Shown: positions 8,512-17,176 of the stretch, piece after piece | Layout of the letters: each line of letters starts with the position of its first letter | How positions within the stretch are numbered: position 1 is the first letter of the stretch | Source of the DNA: CAWHHZ01 sp963829355 | GTDB lineage: Bacteria > Acidobacteriota > Thermoanaerobaculia > Gp7-AA8 > JAHWKK01 | Reading direction: 5' to 3' | DNA length: 64,000 nt | NCBI GenBank assembly: GCA_963829355.1 | Contig: CAWHHZ010000008.1 | Location: forward strand, 248,001-312,000 | Translations under genes and position numbers: made by a program | The notes under the pieces: model-generated | Told to the model about the DNA's origin: nothing | Databases searched by the model: none | The model's input: only the letters and a program-made list of their open reading frames with translations

Positions 8512-11229
8512 TCATCTCACGGCCCGTCTCCTCTTCAGCGGAGGATCGAGACTGAAGAGCTCGATCGAGAAGTCGGTCAGAACGATGACGGTCGCTCCGT
8601 CGCGGATGATCTGGCGAGGGGTCGAGGGAAGAGCGATCGTCCGCTCGAGACTCCAGATTCCCGGCGCTTCCATGCGATAGACCTGCAGACTCGACGAGCG
8701 CCCGATGACGTATGCCTGGTCACCCTCGATCTCCACACCCTGATCGAGCGCCGTCAGACCGGCGGCCGGATCGAGAGGAGGAAGAACTTCCCCCAGCTCG
8801 ATCATCGACGGCGCGGCGAAGGCTTTCAACTTTTCGCCCGCCACGTAGATCGTACCGCCCTCCTCACTCATCGCCACCGAGAAAAACTTCTCCGTGAGCG
8901 GCGTCGCCGCGACGAGAACGGGATCTGATGACGACGCCGCCAGATCGTACAGACGGAGCTCCTTCGGGAGATCCGTCACGACCGCCAATCGGCTTCCCAC
9001 CTGGTCGAGCGCCAGGACTTCGCCCTCGATCTGTCCACCGGCGTGGAACGTGCCGGCGCTGATGGTTCCGAACACCGTCCGTTTCCGGCACCCGGAACCG
9101 AAGCAGCCTTCGAGCAGCGAAACCAGAACGGTATCGTGTGCCGCGTGAACCGAGAGGAACGTGGCGTCATCGAGCGCCGCGATGTCGCCCCCTCCTGTCG
9201 CACGTCCTGCCGAGTCGAAGCAGTCGAGATGACCGACACTATCGAGTCCGCAGAAACCGTCCGGCGTGGCGGTGACGTCCAGCAGGTCCGTCGCAAAGGC
9301 CGTCGTTGCTGACAGTCCAGTCAGAGACTGGTTCTGCAGGATCCCCGAATGGATCGTCTCCCCCTCGACAAGATGAACGTGACCATCGCTGCCCACGATA
9401 TCCTCGAAGAAAAGAGGCTTCCGCAACCTTTCGAGCCGGACCGGCTGCACAGCATCGGTCTGGAGATCGAGGAGATACACGCCCTCCGCCGCCCCCACCG
9501 CAACCTTTCCCGAGCCCTCCTCCGCGCTGACCGACAGCCCCGAAGAGAGCAATGTGACCTCGGCGATCAGCGAGCCGTCGGACACCGCACGCCGATGAAG
9601 CTTTTCAGAGCCGAGAATGATCACCTCGTCGCTCGTCATTTCGATCGAGCGCGGCACCATCCCCTCACCCAGAGCGTAGACGCGTTCGGTCGCGGTCGTG
9701 ATGTTCAGAATGCTCAACCCCCTGAACGTCGCGACCGCGACGGCCGCCGCATTGACCCCGCCGCCGCTCGTCGCGAGTCCGGGAATCGTCATGGACGGTG
9801 ACGCTGCTGGATTCGCTGGATCGATCTGGTGAAGCGTGGTGGTGCCGTCATCGTTGAGGCTGCCGAGCACGATTCTCCCGGCGCCCCTGGCCAGCCACGA
9901 AGGATTGGCTCCCGCGATCTGGATCTTCTCCGGCGCACCGCCAGTCAGAGCAACTTTCCACAGTGTGCGATCGGCAAGCGTGAGCCACAACTGGTCCCCA
10001 ACGACGACCGCCGTGGAAACTGCTGCGCCGAATGAGAACTGGCCGACGACTGAAGCACTCGGCCGGACGAGACGCACCGTTCCCGCCTGTGCGACGATGG
10101 TCACCTCGTTCCAGTGGTCGAGCAGGGTCACCCCTGCCTGGTCCTGCCAGCGCGTGACTTCCCGGAGGGCACCCGATTGGTCAATGCTGTAGAGACGGGG
10201 CGGCCCGTCCCGGCGCGCCGCCACGATCTGGCCCGTTCCGAGGTCCACCACCGAGTCGGCACGATCCACGAAGGATCGCACGACGGGAAAGGGCACTCCG
10301 AAATCAACGATGTCGTAAGTCTGCAGACCGAGGTCGCCGGCGGCGACGTACACGCGGTTCCCGTCCGAGCGGATGCGTGAGATCCGGTTGATCGTTCCTC
10401 CCGATGGAGGGATGCGGTCCTCGAAGAGAATGGCTGGGCGTCCGGCAGACAGGCGCAGGTCGATCGTCCTGACCGTCGTGTCGAGACCGGCCGCAAACAC
10501 GATCCCCGGCGATGACACCGCCGCCGTCGATGCCCCGAATGACAAAGTTCCGAGGCTCGTGAACGGGGGGCGCAGGCTACCGAACAACTGGCTCTCCCGC
10601 CCGTTGGAGACGAGCAGATTCCCGCTGACGTCATACACGCGGTTCGCTCCGGCAATGGAGTGCTCCGCGACACCGATCTTCTGGGGGAGCACGGGAAACT
10701 CGATCGTATAGACCTCGACCGTATTGTCACCGTCGGCCGCAAGCAGAGTAGAACCGTCCGTCGCGAGTGAGATCGCCAGCCCGGCGGTCGTGTTGAGGAC
10801 GGTGCGACTCCCTTCGATCGCCGTGTCGATCTGCACGACACCGCTCCGTGTTGCGAGATAGAGAAAGCCGCGGGACGCGACGATGTCGAACACTGTCTCA
10901 CCCAGTTCCCGGCTGCTCTTCAGGACGATCGTCTTCCCGTCCCAAGAGGCACGAAAAAGGGTGGTGCCGCTCACGATCCAGGCGTCCCCACCATCGATCA
11001 CGACGTGGGACGTGTCGCCGGGAAACGCGCGGGAGCTGACGAGCGCTGGCGGAGTCTCCCGCGTCGCCACGGTGACACCATATCCATCCGCAATCCAGAC
11101 CATTTCGTCGTCGATCGCCACATCGAGGGCCGGCCTGCGGAACGCTTCGCTGTGAGTATGCCGCAGCTCCTGCGGGTAGGCGTTCAGGCTGAGAAGAAGC
11201 AGCGGGATCGTACACAGTAAACGTCGCAT
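8512..11229 (-). CDS. Secreted beta-propeller repeat protein, function unknown
   Basis: A 905-residue exported protein. The N terminus MRRLLCTIPLLLLSLNAYPQ is a signal peptide. The rest is a run of about 40-60 residue beta-rich units with recurring patterns such as DGSTLLAADGDNTVEVY, GNLLVSNGRES and SRLAVVTDLPKELRLYDLA, typical of WD40/LVIVD/YVTN-type propellers; the length suits two propellers. There is no catalytic motif or membrane segment. A CFGSGCRKR stretch could hold a disulfide. ATG 11229 is chosen because the signal peptide starts there and a good promoter ends eight bases upstream; an upstream in-frame start at 11265 would lie over the -35 box. Possibly periplasmic or surface-exposed. 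Confidence 0.8.
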   Translation of the reverse strand: MRRLLCTIPLLLLSLNAYPQELRHTHSEAFRRPALDVAIDDEMVWIADGYGVTVATRETPPALVSSRAFPGDTSHVVIDGGDAWIVSGTTLFRASWDGKTIVLKSSRELGETVFDIVASRGFLYLATRSGVVQIDTAIEGSRTVLNTTAGLAISLATDGSTLLAADGDNTVEVYTIEFPVLPQKIGVAEHSIAGANRVYDVSGNLLVSNGRESQLFGSLRPPFTSLGTLSFGASTAAVSSPGIVFAAGLDTTVRTIDLRLSAGRPAILFEDRIPPSGGTINRISRIRSDGNRVYVAAGDLGLQTYDIVDFGVPFPVVRSFVDRADSVVDLGTGQIVAARRDGPPRLYSIDQSGALREVTRWQDQAGVTLLDHWNEVTIVAQAGTVRLVRPSASVVGQFSFGAAVSTAVVVGDQLWLTLADRTLWKVALTGGAPEKIQIAGANPSWLARGAGRIVLGSLNDDGTTTLHQIDPANPAASPSMTIPGLATSGGGVNAAAVAVATFRGLSILNITTATERVYALGEGMVPRSIEMTSDEVIILGSEKLHRRAVSDGSLIAEVTLLSSGLSVSAEEGSGKVAVGAAEGVYLLDLQTDAVQPVRLERLRKPLFFEDIVGSDGHVHLVEGETIHSGILQNQSLTGLSATTAFATDLLDVTATPDGFCGLDSVGHLDCFDSAGRATGGGDIAALDDATFLSVHAAHDTVLVSLLEGCFGSGCRKRTVFGTISAGTFHAGGQIEGEVLALDQVGSRLAVVTDLPKELRLYDLAASSSDPVLVAATPLTEKFFSVAMSEEGGTIYVAGEKLKAFAAPSMIELGEVLPPLDPAAGLTALDQGVEIEGDQAYVIGRSSSLQVYRMEAPGIWSLERTIALPSTPRQIIRDGATVIVLTDFSIELFSLDPPLKRRRAVR

Positions 11230-11237
11230 ATCTGGAA

Positions 11238-11265
11238 ATTCTACTGTGCACGACTCGGGAATCAA
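11238..11265 (-). promoter_or_regulatory. Promoter of the beta-propeller gene, probably leaderless
   Basis: On the minus strand TTGATT (11260-11265), a 16-base spacer and TAGAAT (11238-11243) are followed after eight bases by the ATG at 11229. No ribosome binding site lies between, so the transcript would start at or very near the start codon. Confidence 0.65.
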
Positions 11266-11316
11266 TTATTTTGTTGAACCGGAGCTCGAGACCGACGCTT
11301 CAGTGGAGCCCCTGCT

Positions 11317-11805
11317 TCACTCAGAGCTCTCGAGCTTCTCACCCGTGTCGAGAAAATGATTCATCGCGCTCTCCCACCGCTCCATGAACTTCTGCCATTG
11401 CTCCGAGGAGAGCGACTCGAGGAGCCTCTGGCCGTCACTGGTGAGGGCCGTGTGCGTATAGGAGATCTCGGCGACGCTCTGACCCTCCCCCGCATCTGCC
11501 ACCTCGATCCGTACACGAGTGAGCAGTGAGTCCGGCACGACCTTGATCAGTCCCAGCTGCCGCGATTCTGAATCGAAGTGGTCGTAGATCCAGACCGCCT
11601 TTCGTCCGGACTCGTGAGGCGTTACAAAGATACAGTCTTTCTCCGCGACTCCGGTCCGGCTCCACACGACGAGAGGGTCCCATCCTGCCACCCATTCGGT
11701 CTCGCGGACCGGACAGAGAAGCGCAAACACTTCATCAGCCGTTCCACGAAGCTCCTGGCGGTATCGGTGCTCGACCCTGACTGGATTCTCGACTTTCATA
11801 GACAC
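11317..11805 (-). CDS. SRPBCC (START/Bet v1-like) domain protein
   Basis: A 162-residue soluble protein with the helix-grip fold pattern: VEHRYRQELRGTADEVFALLCPVRETEWVAGWDP at the N terminus, a beta-sheet core (VWIYDHFDSE, VAEISYTHTALT) and a long C-terminal helix (QKFMERWESAMNHFL). Family members bind hydrophobic ligands or lipids; no ligand can be assigned. It is the last gene of a likely operon with mscL and the PilZ gene; 14 bases separate it from the PilZ stop, and GGAG precedes the ATG. Confidence 0.75.
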   Translation of the reverse strand: MSMKVENPVRVEHRYRQELRGTADEVFALLCPVRETEWVAGWDPLVVWSRTGVAEKDCIFVTPHESGRKAVWIYDHFDSESRQLGLIKVVPDSLLTRVRIEVADAGEGQSVAEISYTHTALTSDGQRLLESLSSEQWQKFMERWESAMNHFLDTGEKLESSE

Positions 11806-11819
11806 ATACTCCGGCGCCT

Positions 11820-12164
11820 CTAATGATGCCGCTTGAGCTCTCGAATCACAATGTGAGCGGATTCGATGTCGGAAGGATCTTCCGCAACATCAAATGTGTC
11901 GATCGTACACGCGACCCCGAAGTTCCCGGGCCTCAGCTCGTCCACCCGGATGACCTCACCCCTGCAGTCGATGTTGACGGCTTCGGGGATCACCATCGAG
12001 AAAGAAATCTGATCGCCCGCCTGAAAATCGGCGCTGGCCGTCTCGAAGTAGACGCCGAGCCCGCTGACGTCCCGGCTGAGACCGGAGCCGCTGTCGAACT
12101 CGATCCTCAGTTCCATCGGGATCCTTCGTGCGCGCCGCCTCTCGTGTCCTTCCACTTTCTTCAC
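11820..12164 (-). CDS. PilZ domain protein
   Basis: A 114-residue single-domain protein. RRRARRIPMEL supplies the arginine-rich RxxxR-type motif and SRDVSGLGVYFET supplies the D/NxSxxG motif used by PilZ proteins to bind cyclic di-GMP, so both halves of the binding signature appear present. A variable beta-barrel follows (ISFSMVIPEAVNIDCRGEVIRVD). It begins with GTG, six bases after the mscL stop, with GAGGTGAGGT as ribosome binding sequence. A stand-alone PilZ protein is normally a c-di-GMP receptor acting on a partner; the partner is not apparent. Confidence 0.8.
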   Translation of the reverse strand: MKKVEGHERRRARRIPMELRIEFDSGSGLSRDVSGLGVYFETASADFQAGDQISFSMVIPEAVNIDCRGEVIRVDELRPGNFGVACTIDTFDVAEDPSDIESAHIVIRELKRHH

Positions 12165-12170
12165 CTCACC

Positions 12171-12629
12171 TCACGCCGCCAGCTCGGATGTGCAATGCGG
12201 GCAGCGACTCGCCTTGATCGGTATTTCCGTGCGGCAGAAATCGCAGACTTTCGTCGTCGGATCCTCGGGAAGCGGATCCTCCTTCCGATTGAGTCGATTG
12301 ATCGCACGAATCAAAAAGAATACGGCCACCGCAACGATGAGAAACGTGACGACGTTGTTGACGAACACTCCCCAGTTCATCGTGACCGCGCCGGCAGCCT
12401 GCGCATCCGCCAGCGTGAGGTACGGCCCCGCCGGCTCCCCCTGCCTGAGGAGAAGGAACTTGTCCGCGAATGCTACCTCGCCGGTCATCAGTCCGATCGG
12501 CGGCATCACGATGTCCGTCACGAGAGATTTGGCAATCGTCCCGAACGCGCCACCGATGATGATTCCGACCGCCATGTCCACGACATTGCCGCGAAGAGCA
12601 AAAATCTTGAATTCCTTGATGATCGACAT
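12171..12629 (-). CDS. mscL: Large-conductance mechanosensitive channel MscL with a C-terminal zinc ribbon
   Basis: Homopentameric channel that releases solutes on hypo-osmotic shock. The 152 residues include the N-terminal helix MSIIKEFKIFALRGNVVDMAVGI, the pore-lining IIIGGAFGTIAKSLVTDIVMPPIG, a periplasmic loop and TM2 (GVFVNNVVTFLIVAVAVFFLI), followed by RAINRLNRKEDP. Instead of ending with the usual coiled coil it continues into a four-cysteine module, CDFCRTEIPIKASRCPHC, a probable cytoplasmic zinc ribbon. GGAGAACC is the ribosome binding site. It is the first gene of a likely operon with the PilZ and SRPBCC genes. Confidence 0.95.
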   Translation of the reverse strand: MSIIKEFKIFALRGNVVDMAVGIIIGGAFGTIAKSLVTDIVMPPIGLMTGEVAFADKFLLLRQGEPAGPYLTLADAQAAGAVTMNWGVFVNNVVTFLIVAVAVFFLIRAINRLNRKEDPLPEDPTTKVCDFCRTEIPIKASRCPHCTSELAA

Positions 12630-12741
12630 CGGTTCTCCGGGTCAGAAGTCAGAGGTTAGAGCGTCATTATCCGCCGCAAACAGTACGTGAAAGGAGCGTA
12701 AGAATAAAGCGAGCTGCGGGGACACCACTCCATAAAATCCT

Positions 12742-13138
12742 GTCATCCTGAGAGGCTGTGAAAAAATCCAGTGTGCCCTGCGCTGGTGGTGCTTACGGTT
12801 CGAGCTCAAGGAACGAGGAGGAGTCGCGGTGGTTCCTCGGTGACGACGAGTGACGCGGAGATCGGGCCGTAACCACCGACCAGCCCAAAGGGTTACGGGC
12901 GGGGCGTCGCCGATCGCGTTGTCGCAGCTCCTTTCCGATGAACCACATCGCTGCGTCGCTGCTCCGCGCGCTCGACGTCGCCGCGCCCGTAACGCAGGGT
13001 ACGCTGGATTCTTTCACAGCCTCTGAGCGCAGCGAAGGATCGGGTACGTCCTGACTGTCGCGTACTTTCCGTCCTGACAGTCGGGCCGTACGCGATCCTT
13101 CGACCGTCCTCCGCTGCGCTCCGGCGGCTCAGGATGAC
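12742..13138 (-). repeat. GTCATCCTGAG-family repeat with nested 271-bp element (inverted copy of 7305-7578)
   Basis: Perfect 11-bp outer inverted ends: GTCATCCTGAG (12742-12752) and CTCAGGATGAC (13128-13138). The nested element 12752-13022 has ends GAGGCTGTGAAA and TTTCACAGCCTC and is the near-exact reverse complement of the copy at 7305-7578. It fills most of the 547-base gap between mscL and the hydrolase gene; no credible gene lies within. Confidence 0.8.
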
Positions 13139-13176
13139 AACCCGGGGGGCATTCTCAGAGCAGCGGCGAAGGATGA

Positions 13177-13890
13177 CTACACGAAGCGTCTCAGATGCTC
13201 TCTCCACCACGGCCAGTCGTGACCGAACTGGCCGGGCCAGATCTCGAGATGGTTCGGAATGCCCTTGCCCCACAGCATCTCGGAAAACCAGCGGTTACGG
13301 TCGGCGAGATGATCGTGCTCGCCAGTGGCGATGATCCACTCGACTGACGCGAGCCGTCCGGCATTCTCACGATCCATATTCGGGATGGCAGCCGCCGGAG
13401 TGTGAAAGTAGCAGCCGTCGTCCCAGTAGCCATCGAGAAACGAGTGCGTGTCGTAGATACCGGAGAAAAGAATCGCGCGCGAGATCACATCGGGATAGCG
13501 CGTGGCGAGGTTCGCAGCATGGTATGCACCGAAGCTCGCCCCATACACGATCACATCATCGCGCCCCGCCCGGTTCGTCACATACGGCATCAACTCGTGC
13601 CGCAGGTACGCGTCGTACTGCTCGTGCCGACGGATCCGGTAATAGGGATGCGCTCCCCGGTTGTACCAGCTCTCGTCATTGACCGTGTCGACGCAGATCG
13701 CCTGCACCTCGCCGGCTTCGATCTTGTCGGCGATCGAGTCGACCAGATGAAAGTCTTCGTTCTCCCAGAATCGCCCCGCAGAAGTTGGAAAAAGAAGGAC
13801 GGGGCGGCCCCAGTGCCCGAACCACAGGAACTCCATTCGCCTGCCGAGCCGCGGGCTGTCCCACTGAACATGATCTCGCTTCAATTCCAC
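13177..13890 (-). CDS. Alpha/beta hydrolase (esterase-like) of the amidoligase cassette
   Basis: About 237 residues. FLWFGHWGRPVLLFPTSAG is the strand-turn segment before the oxyanion hole, VIVYGASFGAYHAANLA is the nucleophile elbow (G-x-S-x-G), and the C-terminal GQFGHDWPWWREHL supplies the catalytic histidine; the acid is probably in IIATGEHDHLAD. This arrangement is seen in esterase-D-like hydrolases. It is divergent from the ATP-grasp gene across about 100 bases, and I take it as part of that cassette by position. Start: a GTG at 13890 fits the promoter best; ATG 13860 (MEFLWFGHW) is an alternative, while longer forms would overlap the divergent gene. Confidence 0.78.
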   Translation of the reverse strand: MELKRDHVQWDSPRLGRRMEFLWFGHWGRPVLLFPTSAGRFWENEDFHLVDSIADKIEAGEVQAICVDTVNDESWYNRGAHPYYRIRRHEQYDAYLRHELMPYVTNRAGRDDVIVYGASFGAYHAANLATRYPDVISRAILFSGIYDTHSFLDGYWDDGCYFHTPAAAIPNMDRENAGRLASVEWIIATGEHDHLADRNRWFSEMLWGKGIPNHLEIWPGQFGHDWPWWREHLRRFV

Positions 13891-13916
13891 CCCTCTTCGT
13901 TGTATCCGGTCCGGCG

Positions 13917-13929
13917 ATTCTACTACGAT
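13917..13929. promoter_or_regulatory. Divergent -10 boxes between hydrolase and amidoligase operon
   Basis: TAGAAT on the minus strand (13917-13922) faces the hydrolase gene; TACGAT on the plus strand (13924-13929) faces the ATP-grasp gene. The two are two bases apart, so the transcription units share one compact control region. No -35 boxes are clear. Confidence 0.4.
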
Positions 13930-13990
13930 AGCTCCACCAATCATGGCACCACGCCCCGGGCAGCCGGGGAAAGAGAGAGGCGGCTCCGGG

Positions 13991-15013
13991 ATGAAGGCGA
14001 AGCGCGTTGGGATTCTTTTCGGTATGGAAGACAACTTTCCGTGGGCTCTCATGGAAGCGATCGGCCACCGCAGCGAAGGGAGAGTCGAGGCGACGAAGGT
14101 CGAAGTCGGCGAGATTCGCGACGAACCCGTCACCGATTACGATCTGATCGTCGACCGGATCAGTCACGATGTCCCGTTCTACCGCACGTTCGTCAAGTGC
14201 GCGGCCGCCAGCGGCACGACCGTCATCAACAATCCCTTCTGGTGGTCGGCGGACGACAAGTTCATCGACAATCTGATCGCGAAGGCCGCCGGTGTGGCCG
14301 TACCGAAGACATTCCTTCTCCCGCACAAGGAGCATCCCGCCAACACGCAGGCCACGTCGTTCCGCAATCTTCGATTCGTCAACTGGGATGACATGTTCCG
14401 GGAGCTCGGATTTCCGATCTATCTGAAAGATGCAAACGGCGGTGGATGGCGGGACGTCTACAAGTGTGAAAACGAGGAAGAGTTCTTCGCCGCTTACGAC
14501 CGCACACGCGACCTGTGCATGATGGCCCAGGAGTCGATCGACTTCACCGAGTACTTCCGCTGCTACGTGATCGGCCGCAAGCACGTTCGCATCATGCCGT
14601 ACGACCCACGCAAGCCGTTCCACGAGCGCTACGTCCGCAACACCACTTCTTCAGACAGCCCGCTCTGGAAGAAGGTCGAGCGCGATGCAATCGCCCTCTG
14701 CGAGGCCCTCGGCTACGACATGAACACCGTCGAGCTCGCGGTCCGCGACGGCATCCCCTACGCCATCGACTTCATGAACCCGGCTCCCGACGCCGACCCG
14801 TTCTCGGTTGGTGACGACAACTATCGCTGGGTGATCGAGACCACGGCCGACGTCGTCATCGACAAGGCGCTCAACCCTCCCCCCTTCGAAGCGACCGGAA
14901 GCTGGCCCTCGCTCATGCGCCCGTCGCGCACCAGGCAGGCCGGGAGCGGGACGAAGAAGACGACCAGAGGGAGCGGTTCGAAGAAGCCTGCTCCGAGGAA
15001 GCGCTCGAAATGA
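13991..15013 (+). CDS. ATP-grasp ligase, RimK-like, amidoligase cassette
   Basis: Predicted carboxylate-amine ligase of 340 residues. RVGILFGMEDNFPWALMEAI is the N-terminal pre-ATP-grasp domain; VTDYDLIVDRISHDVPFYRTF, TVINNPFWWSADDKF and YLKDANGGGWRDVYK correspond to the substrate loop and the glycine-rich ATP lid; the metal-binding end is VELAVRDGIPYAIDFMNPAPDADP. The last 35 residues are a basic low-complexity tail (GTKKTTRGSGSKKPAPRKRSK). I use ATG 13991 (MKAKRVG) with GAGAGAGG upstream; ATG 13943 would add 16 unconserved residues. Its stop overlaps the next start (ATGA), so translation is coupled. The reaction is inferred from fold; substrates are unknown. Confidence 0.82.
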   Translation: MKAKRVGILFGMEDNFPWALMEAIGHRSEGRVEATKVEVGEIRDEPVTDYDLIVDRISHDVPFYRTFVKCAAASGTTVINNPFWWSADDKFIDNLIAKAAGVAVPKTFLLPHKEHPANTQATSFRNLRFVNWDDMFRELGFPIYLKDANGGGWRDVYKCENEEEFFAAYDRTRDLCMMAQESIDFTEYFRCYVIGRKHVRIMPYDPRKPFHERYVRNTTSSDSPLWKKVERDAIALCEALGYDMNTVELAVRDGIPYAIDFMNPAPDADPFSVGDDNYRWVIETTADVVIDKALNPPPFEATGSWPSLMRPSRTRQAGSGTKKTTRGSGSKKPAPRKRSK

Positions 15014-16131
15014 TTCGCCCCTCATTCACCCTCGGAATCGAAGAAGAGTTCCAGGTCGTCGACCCGGAGACACGCTCCCTGCGCTCGCACATCCAGGAGA
15101 TGTTCGCGACCGGAGCAGACCGGCTCGGAGACGAAATCAAGCGCGAGATGCACGACTCCGTCATCGAGGTCGGAACGCCGATCTGCGCCGACATCGGTGA
15201 GGCGCGCCGTGAGGTCACCAGATTGCGTGGCGAGATCCTGCGGCTCTGCAAGGAGAACGATCTCTGCGTGGCAGCGGCCGGAACTCACCCGTTCACGCAT
15301 TGGTCGGAAGTTCCGATCGTCGACGCACCGCGGTACATGAAGATCGTGTCCGATCTCGGGATGATCGCAAGAGCGAACCTGATCTTCGGACTACACGTCC
15401 ACGTCGCGGTCGAAGACAACGAACAGCGTGTGCACATCCTGAATCAGGCGCGCTACTTTCTCCCGCACATCCTCGCACTCTCGGTGAACTCGCCATTCTG
15501 GTGCGGACGCGAAACGGGGTGGAAGAGCTACCGCACGAAAGTGTTCGAGCGCTTTCCGCGTACCGGCATCCCGGACCCGTTCAGATCCTGGGGCGAGTAC
15601 GACGAGCTGATCAACCTACTGGTGCAGGCCGACTGCATCGATACCCCGAAGAAGATCTGGTGGGACCTCCGTATCCATCCGAACTTCCCGACGATCGAGT
15701 ACCGGATCTGCGACGTTCCGATGCGGGTCGAGGAGACGATCTGCTTCGCCGCGCTCTTCCAGGCGCTCACTCACACGCTCTGGAAACTCCATACGAAGAA
15801 CATGAGCTGGCGCCTCTACCGGCGATCGCTGATCATGGAGAACAAGACACGCGCGGCGCGTTACGGCCTCGACGACAAGCTGATCGACTTCGGCATCACC
15901 GAACAGATTCCAACCAGACAACTGATCGAGGAGCTCCTCGAGCTCGTGATGGATTCCGCCGAGGAGCTCGGCTGCCGCGAAGAGATCGAGTACGCCCATA
16001 CCATCATGGAGCGGGGGACTGGCGCGGACCGGCAGTTGAAGGTCTGGCAGGAAACTGGCGATCTCAAGGCGGTCGTGGATTACATCATCGAAGAGACATC
16101 ACACGGGGTGCCGGTCATTCCGGCGAGCTGA
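15010..16131 (+). CDS. Glutamate-cysteine ligase 2 (GCS2/YbdK)-type carboxylate-amine ligase
   Basis: A 373-residue glutamine-synthetase-fold ligase. The family signature TLGIEEEFQVVDPETRSL lies at the N terminus, followed by EVGTPICADIGEARRE, AAAGTHPFTHWSE, FGLHVHVAVED, and RTGIPDPFRSWGEYDELI, with WWDLRIHPNFPTIEYRICDVPMRVEET as the catalytic core. E. coli YbdK has weak gamma-glutamylcysteine ligase activity, but most relatives are uncharacterised. Here the enzyme is embedded between two ATP-grasp genes and an amidotransferase-like gene, so it probably forms one amide bond of a small product. It starts four bases inside the preceding gene. Confidence 0.88.
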   Translation: MIRPSFTLGIEEEFQVVDPETRSLRSHIQEMFATGADRLGDEIKREMHDSVIEVGTPICADIGEARREVTRLRGEILRLCKENDLCVAAAGTHPFTHWSEVPIVDAPRYMKIVSDLGMIARANLIFGLHVHVAVEDNEQRVHILNQARYFLPHILALSVNSPFWCGRETGWKSYRTKVFERFPRTGIPDPFRSWGEYDELINLLVQADCIDTPKKIWWDLRIHPNFPTIEYRICDVPMRVEETICFAALFQALTHTLWKLHTKNMSWRLYRRSLIMENKTRAARYGLDDKLIDFGITEQIPTRQLIEELLELVMDSAEELGCREEIEYAHTIMERGTGADRQLKVWQETGDLKAVVDYIIEETSHGVPVIPAS

Positions 16132-16144
16132 GAACCAGGAGATC

Positions 16145-17173
16145 ATGCAAGAGCCTGCGACACACAAATCAGTAGATTTCGAAATGTTCCGTTACACGAG
16201 CATCAGCACTCCCGCCGACTTGCCTGCTCCCGATGACGAGATCATCGATGTCGTTCTGCTCGACATGAATCACGGCCTCGCGAACCTCGGGCACGATTCG
16301 CTCGTCCACGCCATTCACGAGAGCGCTCGTCCTCTCGAGAAGGAGCTCGGCCTCCGCGTCCGTGTGCTCTCGATCGACGTCAGACGCTCCAGCGATTTCC
16401 CTGCTCTCGATCCGGAACGATTCACGCTCTTCATCGGCACTGGCGGGCCGGGGCACCTCGATCCACGACAGAACACCGGCGTGGAAGAATGGTGCGAAGG
16501 TATCTGTGAGACCACCGACTGGGAAAAGCCGCTGTTCGAGCTTTTCGACCGTATCCTGGCCGACGACCGAATGGCACTGATCGGCTTCTGCCACTCGTTC
16601 GGTCTCATCTGCCGATGGGCCGGAATCGCCGACCCTGTGCTCCGCGACGCCACCAAAGGCAAGAGCCAGGGCATCGTCGCATACCGCCTGACCGAGGCGG
16701 CACTCGAGCATCCGTGGTTCGCCCGGTTCGCTGACGAGCTCGTCGATTCACCAAACTTTCGTGTTCTCGACAGCCGCCTCTTCGACCTGGTCGCGAACGG
16801 CCGATTGCCCGCAGGGGCCGCGATCCTCGCCACGGAGCAGGGCCCGGCAAACGGTGGCACTCCGGCGATGACGATGGTCGAGCTCGCCCGCGACTCAAAC
16901 GGCGTCATGCCGCGGATCCTCGGTGCGAATCATCATCCGGAAGTCGTCGATCTCCACCACATGGAGGAGGTCCTCGACGAGAAACTGGAGAAGGGTGAGG
17001 TCGATGAGGCGTGGCATCTGGAACGGGGAAACTTCCTGCGTCAGTTCTGGAGCGAGCCCGATACGGACGAGCGAATGCGACGCACCTCCCGCTACACCCT
17101 GCTCGACCCGATCCAATTCTATGTCCGCAAGGCGATGCTCGCCCGACTCGGACAGAATGCGCGCGTGAGCTGA
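16145..17173 (+). CDS. Class I glutamine amidotransferase-like protein of the amidoligase cassette
   Basis: 342 residues with the GATase-1 fold. LFIGTGGPGHLDP is the oxyanion strand, ALIGFCHSFGLICRWAG is the nucleophile elbow with Cys in G-x-C-x-S-x-G instead of the usual G-x-C-x-G, and ILGANHHPEVVD carries the His and Glu of a Cys-His-Glu triad. All three catalytic residues therefore appear intact. It could transfer ammonia from glutamine or hydrolyse a gamma-glutamyl bond in the cassette's product. The C-terminal 100 residues (HHMEEVLDEKLEKGEVDEAWHLER onward) are helical and not part of the standard domain. AGGAG precedes ATG 16145; the next gene follows after three bases. Confidence 0.8.
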   Translation: MQEPATHKSVDFEMFRYTSISTPADLPAPDDEIIDVVLLDMNHGLANLGHDSLVHAIHESARPLEKELGLRVRVLSIDVRRSSDFPALDPERFTLFIGTGGPGHLDPRQNTGVEEWCEGICETTDWEKPLFELFDRILADDRMALIGFCHSFGLICRWAGIADPVLRDATKGKSQGIVAYRLTEAALEHPWFARFADELVDSPNFRVLDSRLFDLVANGRLPAGAAILATEQGPANGGTPAMTMVELARDSNGVMPRILGANHHPEVVDLHHMEEVLDEKLEKGEVDEAWHLERGNFLRQFWSEPDTDERMRRTSRYTLLDPIQFYVRKAMLARLGQNARVS

Positions 17174-17176
17174 CCA

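Noticed and set aside
13402..14391. A 329-codon plus-strand open frame across the hydrolase gene and divergent promoter
   Set aside because: Overlaps two well-supported genes on both strands and runs through their control region.
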